A stretch of DNA of 64,000 nt, from assembly GCF_900215375.1 (NCBI RefSeq), contig NZ_OBEF01000001.1:62001-126000 (forward strand). Direction: 5' to 3'. Position numbers and translations under genes: made by a program. Positions 51,006 to 59,648 of this stretch are shown here, in pieces. The notes below the pieces were generated by a model. The model saw nothing but the letters and a program-made list of their open reading frames with translations. It did no database searches and had not been told where the DNA came from. The DNA comes from Enterobacter sp. CC120223-11 (GTDB taxonomy: Bacteria > Pseudomonadota > Gammaproteobacteria > Enterobacterales > Enterobacteriaceae). Numbering within the stretch: the first letter of the stretch is position 1; the number at the start of each line of letters is the position of its first letter.

Positions 51006-52400
51006 ATGTTCGGTTTAGACGCATTCCACCTGGCGCGAATACAGTTCGCGTTCACCGTCTCTTTTCACATTATTTTCCCGGCCATCACCATCGGGCTTGC
51101 CAGCTATCTGGCGGTGCTTGAAGGGCTGTGGCTGAAAACCAAAAATCCTGTATGGCGCTCGCTGTGGGCGTTCTGGTCGAAAATTTTCGCCGTCAACTTT
51201 GGCATGGGCGTGGTATCGGGGCTGGTGATGGCCTACCAGTTCGGCACCAACTGGAGCGGCTTTTCGCAGTTTGCCGGCAGCATTACCGGCCCGCTGCTCA
51301 CTTATGAGGTGCTGACGGCCTTCTTCCTTGAGGCGGGTTTCCTCGGCGTGATGCTGTTTGGCTGGAACAAAGTCGGACCGGGCCTGCACTTTTTTGCCAC
51401 CTGCATGGTGGCGCTCGGCACGCTTATTTCTACCTTCTGGATCCTCGCCTCTAACAGTTGGATGCAAACGCCGCAGGGCCACGAAATCATTAATGGCGTG
51501 GTCGTGCCCGTCGACTGGTTCGCCGTGGTGTTTAATCCTTCATTCCCTTACCGGCTGGCGCATATGTCTGTGGCGGCGTTCCTCAGCAGCGCCTTGTTCG
51601 TTGGCGCGTCTGCGGCATGGCATCTGCTGCGCGGCAACAACACACCCGCCATTCGCGCGATGTTTTCTATGGCGCTGTGGATGACGCTGATCATCGCCCC
51701 GCTTCAGGCGCTGATTGGTGATATGCACGGCCTGAATACGCTGAAACATCAGCCCGCCAAAATCGCCGCCATTGAAGGCCATTGGGAGAACAAACCTGGC
51801 GAGCCGACGCCGCTGCTGATTTTCGGCTGGCCTGATATGGAACAGGAGCGCACACGCTATGGCTTAGAAATTCCGGCCCTCGGCAGCCTGATCCTGACGC
51901 ACAGCCTGGATAAGCAGGTCCCGGCGCTGAAAGAGTTTGCGAAAGAAGACAGGCCAAACTCAACAATGGTGTTCTGGTCATTCCGCGTGATGGCCGGGCT
52001 CGGTGGCCTGATGCTGCTACTTGGCGTGCTTTCACTGTGGCTGCGTAAGGGGCAGCGATTGTATGCCAGTCGCCCTTTTCTTCGCTTCGCGCTGTGGATG
52101 GGGCCATCCGGACTGATTGCTATTCTGGCGGGCTGGATAACCACCGAAGTCGGCCGTCAGCCGTGGGTGGTTTACGGCTTGCAGCGCACAAAGGATGCCG
52201 TCTCTGCGCATGGTGATTTGCACATGAGCGTGAGTCTGCTGGCGTTCTTTATCGTCTATTCATCGGTCTTCGGCGTGGGGTACAGCTATATGATTCGCCT
52301 GATTCGCAAAGGCCCACAGGACTTTATTCCCGACCCACACGGCACGCCTGCTCGCCCGCTTTCGGCGGCCATCGACGCTAACCACCAGGAGGCTCGCTAA
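51006..52400 (+). CDS. cioA: Cytochrome bd-type (CioA) quinol oxidase subunit I
   Basis: This 464-residue membrane protein is subunit I of a bd-type terminal oxidase, which reduces oxygen with quinol and holds the hemes. It has the conserved heme and quinol segments, with GDMHGL and KIAAIEGHWENKPG. The Q-loop is short, which marks the cyanide-insensitive CioA type and not CydA (E. coli CydA is about 520 residues). GAGGT lies 5 bases upstream of ATG 51006. It is followed directly by cioB. The symbol reflects the subtype; Salmonella relatives are named cyxA. Confidence 0.88.
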   Translation: MFGLDAFHLARIQFAFTVSFHIIFPAITIGLASYLAVLEGLWLKTKNPVWRSLWAFWSKIFAVNFGMGVVSGLVMAYQFGTNWSGFSQFAGSITGPLLTYEVLTAFFLEAGFLGVMLFGWNKVGPGLHFFATCMVALGTLISTFWILASNSWMQTPQGHEIINGVVVPVDWFAVVFNPSFPYRLAHMSVAAFLSSALFVGASAAWHLLRGNNTPAIRAMFSMALWMTLIIAPLQALIGDMHGLNTLKHQPAKIAAIEGHWENKPGEPTPLLIFGWPDMEQERTRYGLEIPALGSLILTHSLDKQVPALKEFAKEDRPNSTMVFWSFRVMAGLGGLMLLLGVLSLWLRKGQRLYASRPFLRFALWMGPSGLIAILAGWITTEVGRQPWVVYGLQRTKDAVSAHGDLHMSVSLLAFFIVYSSVFGVGYSYMIRLIRKGPQDFIPDPHGTPARPLSAAIDANHQEAR

Positions 52401-53410
52401 TGGGTATCGACTTATCGGTTGTCTGGTTTGTGCTCATCGTTTTCGCCACCCTGATGTATATCGTGATGGACGGCTTTGATTTAGGCATCAGCATTCTTTT
52501 CCCCTTCGTGCGTGATGCCGAAGAGCGCGACGTGATGGTCAACAGCGTCGCCCCGGTGTGGGACGGCAATGAAACCTGGCTGGTGCTCGGCGGCGCGGGC
52601 CTGTTTGGCGCGTTTCCACTGGCTTATGCGGTCATTATTGATGCGCTGACCATTCCGCTGACGCTGATGCTGATCGGCCTGATTTTCCGCGGCGTGGCGT
52701 TCGAGTTTCGCTTTAATGCCACGCCTTCACACCGCCCGTTCTGGGATAAGGCGTTTCTCGGCGGCTCGCTGCTCGCGACATTCTGCCAGGGCGTGGTGGT
52801 GGGCGCAGTGTTGAACGGTTTCCCGGTCGTGAATCGCACGTTTGCCGGAGGTCCGTTCGACTGGCTGACGCCGTTCACGCTGTTCTGCGGGTTGGGTCTG
52901 GTGGTGGCTTACGCCCTGCTCGGTGCGACCTGGCTGGTGATGAAAAGCGAAAATCCGTTGCAGGCGACAATGCGCGGGGTTTCACGAGGCCTGCTGCTGG
53001 CAATGCTGGCAGTGATTGCAGTTATCAGCCTGTGGACGCCGCTTGCGCATCCGTCGATTGCCGAACGCTGGTTCAGCCTGCCGAATTTGTGGTATCTGCT
53101 GCCAGTGCCTGTTCTGACGCTCATGGTTGCCTTCGGGTTGTGGCGTTCGCTGAACAATCACGCCAGCCATACAGGCGCGTTTTTGCTGACGCTGGGCCTG
53201 ATTTTCCTGGGCTTCAGTGGCCTTGGGATCAGCATCTGGCCGAACCTGATTCCACCTGATATCACGCTATGGCAGGCGGCCGCCCCGCCGCAGAGCCAGG
53301 GCTTTATGCTGATTGGCGCCCTGCTGATTGTGCCGATAATCCTGATTTATACCTTCTGGAGCTACTACGTGTTCCGTGGCAAAGTCCAAACTGGCGAGGG
53401 GTATCACTGA
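52400..53410 (+). CDS. cioB: Cytochrome bd-type (CioB) quinol oxidase subunit II
   Basis: This 336-residue protein is subunit II, with eight to nine transmembrane helices and the start WFVLIVFATLMYIVMDGFDL typical of CydB/CioB. It shares one base with the cioA stop (TAATG), so translation is coupled. It forms the heterodimer with CioA in the inner membrane. The next small gene overlaps its stop. Confidence 0.9.
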   Translation: MGIDLSVVWFVLIVFATLMYIVMDGFDLGISILFPFVRDAEERDVMVNSVAPVWDGNETWLVLGGAGLFGAFPLAYAVIIDALTIPLTLMLIGLIFRGVAFEFRFNATPSHRPFWDKAFLGGSLLATFCQGVVVGAVLNGFPVVNRTFAGGPFDWLTPFTLFCGLGLVVAYALLGATWLVMKSENPLQATMRGVSRGLLLAMLAVIAVISLWTPLAHPSIAERWFSLPNLWYLLPVPVLTLMVAFGLWRSLNNHASHTGAFLLTLGLIFLGFSGLGISIWPNLIPPDITLWQAAAPPQSQGFMLIGALLIVPIILIYTFWSYYVFRGKVQTGEGYH

Positions 53411-53535
53411 TGCAACAACCGCTTTATAAACGGCTGCTCTGGCTGGTGATGTTATGGGGCGGCAGCGTGCTGGCGCTGGCGACGGTGAGCATGTTTTTCC
53501 GCCTGCTGATGAGCGCAGCTGGGTTCAAATCCTGA
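53410..53535 (+). CDS. DUF2474 small membrane protein of the bd oxidase
   Basis: This 41-residue protein begins MQQPLYKRLLWLVMLWGGSV, with one transmembrane helix, and overlaps the cioB stop (TGATG). DUF2474 proteins lie after cioAB in many bacteria and play the part that CydX plays for CydAB: a small subunit that stabilises the oxidase. Confidence 0.88.
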   Translation: MQQPLYKRLLWLVMLWGGSVLALATVSMFFRLLMSAAGFKS

Positions 53536-53556
53536 AAGCGTAGCAGGACAGGCAGT

Positions 53557-53578
53557 CTGTCGGGGTTATCCCCGACAG
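53557..53578. terminator. Hairpin between the cio operon and the SDR gene
   Basis: CTGTCGGGG (53557-53565) and CCCCGACAG (53570-53578) form a perfect 9-bp stem with loop TTAT. It lies between convergent genes and lacks a clear U-tract on either side. Confidence 0.6.
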
Positions 53579-53598
53579 ATGTCACCTCTGCGCCGCCA

Positions 53599-54657
53599 TC
53601 ACGGAATGATGCGCGCAGCCCTTAACTGGCTAAAGATATTAAAAAACATCTCATCCGTTGCCTGATAACCCGTAAAGCCTGCCCGGCGCAGCTCACTGCC
53701 ATCGCCAAACATGTCGTAGTTCCAGCCAAACACAAAATCAGCAAACTGCCCGTCGTTTAGCCGTAAAATATCAGCCTCGACAAGCTGCTGTTGCGCCGCC
53801 AGCGCATGCCAGACATCGCGGTATTCGTTAAAAAGTGCCCGAAATGAGAGCCGCACCGGAGGCGCAGATTCCAGTTCAAACCACTGCGCGATCTGCGGCC
53901 ACAGCTCGCTCCAGCGCCAGATATCCCCATTATTGACGTTAAACGATCTGTTTTTCGCGGCCTCTGCGGTCGCCGCCCAAAGCGTGGCGTCGGCAAGCAA
54001 ACCGGCATCCGTATGATCGACAATGCTGTGCCAGGTTTCTGCCGAGCCGGGAAAGCGCAAAGGAAGACCCTGCGCCTTACAGAGTGAAGCGTAAATCGCA
54101 ATCCCGAGCGCCAGGTTCATCATATTTCCCGCCACCGCGCTGCCCACCACGCCAGGACGCAGCGCATGCCAGTGCCAGGCTTTATTGCGCTGGAAATTGC
54201 TGAGCCATAACTGCTGAGCAGTATTGAATTCAGCGCCGGGGATAAACGGATCGCTTTCACGAGCGGGCGTTTTAAAAGGGCCAGGATGGGCACCGTAGAC
54301 TTTATAGCCCTGCATCAGGCTGACCGTCTGCAACGGCGCGTTACGTTCGACGTTGCTCACCAGGTTTTGCAGCATCGTCAGGTTGGGTGCCACCATCTCG
54401 GCCCAGCTGGCGGCATTGAGCCATGCGCTGTAGAAGATATGGGTGACATTATTCAGGCTTTCCAGCGCCTCAGCACTCTGCCGGGCATCCAGCAAATCAA
54501 CGACAACGTGCTTTATGTTGTCCTTTTGCGAGGGGATCTGACGCGACAGGCTGATTACCTGCCAGTCATGCTGTAAAAGCGTTTTGACTAACTGGCTGCC
54601 TACAATGCCGCTGGCCCCGGCAACCAACGCCACGCCTGAGCGATCGAATGAAGTCAT
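53599..54657 (-). CDS. PRISE-type short-chain dehydrogenase (progesterone 5-beta-reductase-like)
   Basis: This 352-residue reductase has a Rossmann start ALVAGASGIVGSQLV and the active-site Tyr in MQGYKVYGAHPGP, which together mark the PRISE (progesterone 5-beta-reductase/iridoid synthase) family. Members use NADPH to reduce enones. The physiological substrate is unknown. CAGGAG precedes ATG 54657. It is divergent from a LysR gene, which probably controls it. Confidence 0.82.
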   Translation of the reverse strand: MTSFDRSGVALVAGASGIVGSQLVKTLLQHDWQVISLSRQIPSQKDNIKHVVVDLLDARQSAEALESLNNVTHIFYSAWLNAASWAEMVAPNLTMLQNLVSNVERNAPLQTVSLMQGYKVYGAHPGPFKTPARESDPFIPGAEFNTAQQLWLSNFQRNKAWHWHALRPGVVGSAVAGNMMNLALGIAIYASLCKAQGLPLRFPGSAETWHSIVDHTDAGLLADATLWAATAEAAKNRSFNVNNGDIWRWSELWPQIAQWFELESAPPVRLSFRALFNEYRDVWHALAAQQQLVEADILRLNDGQFADFVFGWNYDMFGDGSELRRAGFTGYQATDEMFFNIFSQLRAARIIP

Positions 54658-54754
54658 GGTGTTTCTCCTGTGAAGGGTTCATCAGGAGTGTGTGCTACTC
54701 TTTTACCGATAAATAGCCCGCTTTTTTGATGGCACCTATCAGAAAAAAACGTAA

Positions 54755-55648
54755 ATGAATAATAAGCTCACAGCCATTCGCACCTTTCTCCACGTCGCCA
54801 GCGCAGGATCGTTTTCTGCCGCTGCGCGCCAGTCCGGGATGAAACAATCTGCCGTCAGCCAGCAAATTGCTGCGCTCGAAGCCGAGCTCGGCGCGGTGCT
54901 TTTCTACCGGACAACGCGCGTGATGACCCTGACGACGCAAGGCGAGCAATATCGCCAGCAGATCCAGCCGTTGCTTAACGCCATGCAGGAAGTCGAAGAT
55001 CGGCTGCAACCGGAGCAGCATGCATTTCAGGGGAAAGTTAGCATCCAGCTTCCCGGCGGGATTGGACGCTTCTTTTTGCCGCATTTGCTGGCATTACAGG
55101 CGGCTAACCCTGAACTGCATCTGACAATTTCGCTGGAGGATCGAATCTCAGACCTGGTGAGAGAAGGCGTGGATGTCGCCCTGCGGCTCAGCGCAGAACC
55201 ACCTGATGCTTTTGCGGCGAGGGTGCTGGCCAGGGTTGAAACACCGCTGTTTGCCGCGTCGGGTATTGCCCCGGTGATGAGTCTGGAAGAGCTGAGCGAG
55301 AGGCCTTTCGTGCGGTTCAGCGGCATCGGCATGGCTGCGCCGCTGCGGCTGGTTACAGATGCGGATAGCGTTGAACTGACCGTGAATACTGTATTCCGTG
55401 CGAGTTCAAGCGAGGCGCTTCTGCTGGCGATTGAGGCGGGTATTGGCGTCGGAGGGTTACAGTTACCGCTTGCGGCAAAGGCACTGCAACAGAAAACAAT
55501 CGTTCAGATTTTACCGGCCTGGCGCCTGCCCGATCGCTTTCTGTATGCCATTTTTCCTGATGCGCGCTTTATTCCACCGCGCGTTCGCCGGGTTGTTGAG
55601 GTCATTGAGTCTCAACTTCCCGGACTGACAGGTATTTTCCCGGTGTGA
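54755..55648 (+). CDS. LysR family transcriptional regulator
   Basis: This 297-residue protein has a LysR winged helix (GSFSAAARQSGMKQSAVSQQ, about residues 19-38) and an effector domain of the CrgA-like group. It is divergent from the SDR gene across 97 bases, the usual arrangement of a LysR regulator and its target. The inducer is unknown. Its stop lies one base from that of the convergent rlhA. Confidence 0.9.
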   Translation: MNNKLTAIRTFLHVASAGSFSAAARQSGMKQSAVSQQIAALEAELGAVLFYRTTRVMTLTTQGEQYRQQIQPLLNAMQEVEDRLQPEQHAFQGKVSIQLPGGIGRFFLPHLLALQAANPELHLTISLEDRISDLVREGVDVALRLSAEPPDAFAARVLARVETPLFAASGIAPVMSLEELSERPFVRFSGIGMAAPLRLVTDADSVELTVNTVFRASSSEALLLAIEAGIGVGGLQLPLAAKALQQKTIVQILPAWRLPDRFLYAIFPDARFIPPRVRRVVEVIESQLPGLTGIFPV

Positions 55649-55649
55649 G

Positions 55650-57614
55650 TTAAGCGCCCTTGCGTTTCGGCAAAGTCTTCATCAGATCGTCCGGGCTCAC
55701 GGAGGCCACAATACTGCCTGCGTGAGGCATTTTCAGAATGTGGTTTTTGATTTTTCCCACCACGTGCATTTCGCACGGACGGCAGTCAAACTTCAGCGTC
55801 AGCACTTCGTCGCCGTGCATCAGCTGCATGGGCGTTGCTTTCCAGCTCTTGATGTTGCCTTTCGCCTGTTTCGGACACAGATTGAAAGCAAAGCGCAGGC
55901 AGTGTTTGGTGATCATCACCGGCACGTCGCCCTTCTCTTCGTGCGCTTCATAGGCCGCGTCGATCAGCTGCACGCCATAGCGATGGTAAAACTCACGCGC
56001 TTTATGGTTGTAGACGTTGGTTAAAAACGTCAGGTGCGTTTCCGGGTAGACCGGCGCTGGCGTGGAAACCGGTTTGCGGCTGCCGCGCTCGTATGCCGCC
56101 AGGCGCGCTTCGTCGAGCATTTCAACCGTTTCACGGCGCAGCTGGTTCAGCAGGCTGTTTGGCACAAACAGCGCACCCGGCAGATTCACCTGTACGTCAC
56201 GCGGGTAGTAAATGGTCTGGCCGAGCTTCGCCACGCCATCCTTAAGGTTGCTCAACGCTTTTTCGGCGTTGGACGCTTCTTCAAAATCGCCGTCGAGGGT
56301 GTGCGTGACGCTGACGCCCTCTTCGCTGGTCATCGTCAGAATCAGTTGCTCCTGCCAGCCGCCGATCTCGATATCCACCGCAACACGGCGTTCGCTGGAG
56401 GTTTTGGTCAGCGCCTGGGACCAGTTGTGATCGAGGTTGCGGTTCAGCGCGGTGTGTGGACGCACCTTATGCAGATCTGCAGGCATTTCATTCGGCCATA
56501 CGCGATAGCGATTTTCAGCGGTTTTCTCTACCGTATTGGCGCGGAAGCCAACTACTTCGCGTTTGATCAACACGTTCAAACCATCGCCGTTCGCCAGCGG
56601 CTCAGTCACTTCAACGTCGAGGTGATCTTTGCTGACCTTCAGCACTTCACCCACCGGCAGGCCGATAAATTTCGGGGAGTCGAATGCGCCAATGTCGCCT
56701 TTACGGGCATTCACGAAGTAATCTGTGCTGCCGCGGTGGAAGGTTTTATCGGTGGATGGCACGAAGAAGTGTTCGGTGCGGCCGTGTGAAGAGCGCGCCA
56801 GATCGCCGCGATCTTCGATAATTTTGTCGAGCATCTGACGATAGTGAGCGGTGATGTTTTTCACGTAGCTCATGTCTTTGTAGCGCCCTTCAATCTTGAA
56901 GGAGCGCACGCCCGCGTCGATCAGTTGCCCAAGGTTGGCGGTCTGATCGTTGTCTTTCATCGACAGCAGGTGTTTTTCATACGCCACCACGCGGCCCTGA
57001 TCGTCTTTCAGGGTGTACGGCAGGCGGCAGGCCTGAGAGCAGTCGCCGCGGTTGGCGCTGCGCCCGGTCTGAGCGTGGGAGATATAACATTGGCCTGAGT
57101 ACGCCACGCACAGTGCGCCGTGAATAAAGAATTCAATGGTGGCGTCGGTGTTCTCGTGAATCGCTTTGATCTGCTGCAAATCCAGCTCGCGCGCCAGTAC
57201 GATCTGGCTGAAACCTACATCGGAGAGGAACTTTGCCTTCTCAACGCTGCGGATATCGCACTGGGTGCTGGCATGCAGCTCAATAGGCGGCAGATCCAGC
57301 TGCATAATCCCCATGTCCTGCACGATCAGCGCATCCACGCCGGTTTGGTACAGGTCGGTAATCAGCTTTTGCGCCGGTTCCAGCTCATCATCGTGAAGAA
57401 TGGTGTTGATGGTCACAAACACCTTTGCGCCGTAGCGATGGGCAAACGGCACCAGTCCGGCGATATCGCTCAGGCTGTTACTGGCGTTATGACGGGCACC
57501 AAAGCCAGGGCCGCCGATATACACGGCATCGGCACCGTGAAGAATCGCTTCGCGGGCAATGCCGACGTCACGGGCCGGGCTCAGGAGTTCAAGATGATGG
57601 TTTTGCAGGCGCAT
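55650..57614 (-). CDS. rlhA: RlhA (YdcP), 23S rRNA C2501 hydroxylase
   Basis: RlhA is the U32-family enzyme needed for hydroxylation of C2501 in 23S rRNA, a modification that responds to iron and growth phase. The 654-residue protein is close to the E. coli length. It has the N-terminal U32 barrel (ELLSPARDVGIAREAILHG, VYIGGPGFGAR) and the signature with clustered cysteines (GRSANRGDCSQACRLPY) and a C-terminal domain with further Cys (FDCRPCEMHVVG). I chose ATG 57614; the upstream TTG at 57635 is not needed. Confidence 0.94.
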   Translation of the reverse strand: MRLQNHHLELLSPARDVGIAREAILHGADAVYIGGPGFGARHNASNSLSDIAGLVPFAHRYGAKVFVTINTILHDDELEPAQKLITDLYQTGVDALIVQDMGIMQLDLPPIELHASTQCDIRSVEKAKFLSDVGFSQIVLARELDLQQIKAIHENTDATIEFFIHGALCVAYSGQCYISHAQTGRSANRGDCSQACRLPYTLKDDQGRVVAYEKHLLSMKDNDQTANLGQLIDAGVRSFKIEGRYKDMSYVKNITAHYRQMLDKIIEDRGDLARSSHGRTEHFFVPSTDKTFHRGSTDYFVNARKGDIGAFDSPKFIGLPVGEVLKVSKDHLDVEVTEPLANGDGLNVLIKREVVGFRANTVEKTAENRYRVWPNEMPADLHKVRPHTALNRNLDHNWSQALTKTSSERRVAVDIEIGGWQEQLILTMTSEEGVSVTHTLDGDFEEASNAEKALSNLKDGVAKLGQTIYYPRDVQVNLPGALFVPNSLLNQLRRETVEMLDEARLAAYERGSRKPVSTPAPVYPETHLTFLTNVYNHKAREFYHRYGVQLIDAAYEAHEEKGDVPVMITKHCLRFAFNLCPKQAKGNIKSWKATPMQLMHGDEVLTLKFDCRPCEMHVVGKIKNHILKMPHAGSIVASVSPDDLMKTLPKRKGA

Positions 57615-57668
57615 CGTTATTATCCGTTGGATCAAAATGGCGGCTATTGTAGTCAGAACTGGCGCGGG

Positions 57669-57815
57669 GTGAAATCATTTTCCGTGCCGTGCAGGCAGGC
57701 ATTTTCTGCATTCCGGCAAAGCATTGAAGAAATTGCTATTTCACGACGAAGCGGCACGGCATTACAGTGGCTGCGTATTCCGGATTTTTCCTCGTCGCGT
57801 TATGAATTTTTATGA
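57669..57815 (+). CDS. Possible 48-residue protein with its own terminator
   Basis: A GTG at 57669 opens a frame VKSFSVPCRQAFSAFRQSIE running to 57815, divergent from rlhA. A strong plus-strand terminator follows 22 bases after its stop, and no other plus-strand gene uses that terminator. The product is basic and Ser/Arg-rich, and I do not recognise it. A small RNA is an alternative reading. Confidence 0.3.
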   Translation: MKSFSVPCRQAFSAFRQSIEEIAISRRSGTALQWLRIPDFSSSRYEFL

Positions 57816-57837
57816 AGTTTTATAAAGTCGTCGTTTT

Positions 57838-57870
57838 GCCGCAGCTCAGCCTGCGGCTTTTTCTTTTTTA
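57838..57870 (+). terminator. Plus-strand terminator overlapping the sutR 3' end
   Basis: GCCGCAG (57838-57844) and CTGCGGC (57851-57857) form a perfect 7-bp stem, followed by TTTTTCTTTTTT. The right half lies within the last codons of sutR on the other strand. Confidence 0.75.
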
Positions 57871-58397
57871 TTCTGCGGGTAATGGATCAGCGAGTGGAAC
57901 AGCACCGTCCGATCGGTACTGTTGCGATAGGCGTGCGGCTTGTCGCCCGCGAATCTTAGCCCTTCCCCTTCTGACACCGGCTGCCACTGCCCGTCAATGC
58001 ACATATCAAGCGTACCGTTGATGGCGACAACATGTTCAATCACCCCGTCCTCATGCGGCGTGGACTCACTTACCGCGCCCGGTGCGAGGGTTATCGCAAA
58101 GTGATCGTAGTGCAATACCGGGTCCCAGGGAAATACTGGCGTCACCACCATCGCCTGCTGCTGCGGATCGTAAGCCGTCTCTTCGCCTTCTGGCGGCGTG
58201 ATAAATAGCGAAAACGGCACGTTCAGCCCGGTGGCGATTTTCCACAGAGTGGCGATCGTCGGGCTGGATTCGTGGCGCTCAATCTGCCCGAGCATCGCTT
58301 TGGAGACGCCCGTCTCCTCTGCAAGCTTCGACAGGCTCCATTCGCGCTGCTGGCGAAGGGTTTTCAGGGTGGTGGCCAGATGGTGGGCAATATTCAT
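57846..58397 (-). CDS. sutR: SutR (YdcN), XRE-cupin regulator
   Basis: SutR is a dual regulator reported in E. coli to control sulfur-utilisation genes. The 183-residue protein has an XRE helix-turn-helix (LSKLAEETGVSKAMLGQIER, about 22-41) and a C-terminal cupin domain (HYDHFAITLAPGAVSEST, EGEGLRFAGDKPHAYRN). I chose ATG 58397, preceded by AAAAGGAG; the longer frame up to 58847 runs antisense through ydcO. It is divergent from ydcO across an inverted repeat that is probably its operator. Confidence 0.93.
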   Translation of the reverse strand: MNIAHHLATTLKTLRQQREWSLSKLAEETGVSKAMLGQIERHESSPTIATLWKIATGLNVPFSLFITPPEGEETAYDPQQQAMVVTPVFPWDPVLHYDHFAITLAPGAVSESTPHEDGVIEHVVAINGTLDMCIDGQWQPVSEGEGLRFAGDKPHAYRNSTDRTVLFHSLIHYPQNKKEKAAG

Positions 58398-58426
58398 AGC
58401 GACTCCTTTTTTGCCGCAGTTTAGCA

Positions 58427-58479
58427 CTTGTGCGCTATAACGCCCAATGCTACATTCCACGGACGTTATAACGCACAAG
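58427..58479. promoter_or_regulatory. Inverted-repeat operator between sutR and ydcO
   Basis: CTTGTGCGCTATAACG (58427-58442) and CGTTATAACGCACAAG (58464-58479) are reverse complements at 15 of 16 bases, centres 37 bp apart. The right arm ends 8 bases before the ydcO start, so binding would block it. Likely SutR-binding sites. Confidence 0.7.
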
Positions 58480-58487
58480 AGGATTTT

Positions 58488-59648
58488 ATGCGCGCACTTC
58501 CTTTCTCCACGCTGCTCGCCGGATTCGTTGCCGTACTGGTCGGTTATGCCAGTTCCGCCGCTATTATCTGGCAGGCCGCTGCCGCTGCGGGGGCAGACGC
58601 ACAGACTATCGCGGGCTGGATGACGGCGCTGGGTCTGGCAATGGGTGCCAGCACGCTGGTGCTGACGCTGTGGCGCAAAGTACCCGTTCTGACCGCCTGG
58701 TCTACGCCGGGCGCGGCGCTGCTGGTGACGGGCCTGCAGGGCGTGACGCTGAATCAGGCAGTCGGTATTTTTATTTTTGCCAACGCGCTGATTGTGCTGT
58801 GTGGCGTCACAGGCCTCTTCGCCCGACTGATGAAAATTATCCCGCATTCGCTGGCGGCGGCAATGCTCGCGGGGATCCTGCTGCGCTTTGGCTTACAGGC
58901 GTTCAGCAGCCTGCAAAATGAGGGGCTGCTGTGCGGGGCCATGCTCGCGTCCTGGCTGGCGCTGAAGGCGATTGCACCGCGCTACGCGGTGGTGGCGGCG
59001 CTGATCGCAGGCTGTCTGGTTGCTATTTTTAGCGGCGGGTTACAACCTGATGCGCTGCACCTGGAGTTTGTGATGCCGCGCTACGTGGCTCCGGCGTTTG
59101 ATTTTTCACTGCTGCTTAGCGTCGGCGTGCCCTTTTTCCTCGTCACCATGGCCTCGCAAAACGCGCCCGGCGTCGCCACAATGAAGGCCTCAGGCTACTC
59201 AGCGCCGGTGTCGATGCTGATGGTGGTGACGGGTGGCATTGCGTTGGCATTTTCCCCGTTCGGCGTCTTCTCGATTTGTATTGCGGCGATCACCGCCGCG
59301 ATTTGTCAGAGTCCGGAGGCTCATTCCGATCCTGCGCAGCGCTGGAAAGCGGCCGCGGCGGCTGGCGTGTTCTATCTGCTGGCGGGAATATTCGGCGGGT
59401 CAATCACGTCGCTGATGGCGGCTTTGCCTGTGGCAGGAATACAGATGCTCGCCGGACTCGCCCTGCTCGGCACCATCAGCGGCAGCCTGGTACAGGCGCT
59501 AGCAAAAGAGAACGAACGTGACGCAGCGATTGTCACTTTCCTGCTGACCGCCAGCGGCGTGACGCTGTTCGGCATCGGGTCTGCTTTTTGGGGGCTTGTT
59601 GCCGGGGGCGTATGCTTTAGCGTGCTGTCACTGGCCCGACGCGCGTAG
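58488..59648 (+). CDS. ydcO: YdcO, BenE-family inner-membrane transporter
   Basis: This 386-residue membrane protein has about 11-12 helices and matches YdcO of the BenE (benzoate/proton symporter) family, with FGLQAFSSLQNEG and FFLVTMASQNAPGVATMKAS. The natural substrate is not known. I chose ATG 58488, preceded by AGAGGA. It is divergent from sutR; its last 21 bases overlap the convergent AraC gene. Confidence 0.92.
   Translation: MRALPFSTLLAGFVAVLVGYASSAAIIWQAAAAAGADAQTIAGWMTALGLAMGASTLVLTLWRKVPVLTAWSTPGAALLVTGLQGVTLNQAVGIFIFANALIVLCGVTGLFARLMKIIPHSLAAAMLAGILLRFGLQAFSSLQNEGLLCGAMLASWLALKAIAPRYAVVAALIAGCLVAIFSGGLQPDALHLEFVMPRYVAPAFDFSLLLSVGVPFFLVTMASQNAPGVATMKASGYSAPVSMLMVVTGGIALAFSPFGVFSICIAAITAAICQSPEAHSDPAQRWKAAAAAGVFYLLAGIFGGSITSLMAALPVAGIQMLAGLALLGTISGSLVQALAKENERDAAIVTFLLTASGVTLFGIGSAFWGLVAGGVCFSVLSLARRA

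Noticed and set aside
58398-58847. Upstream extension of sutR
   Set aside because: The extra residues run antisense through ydcO and across the operator; a strong ribosome-binding site marks ATG 58397.
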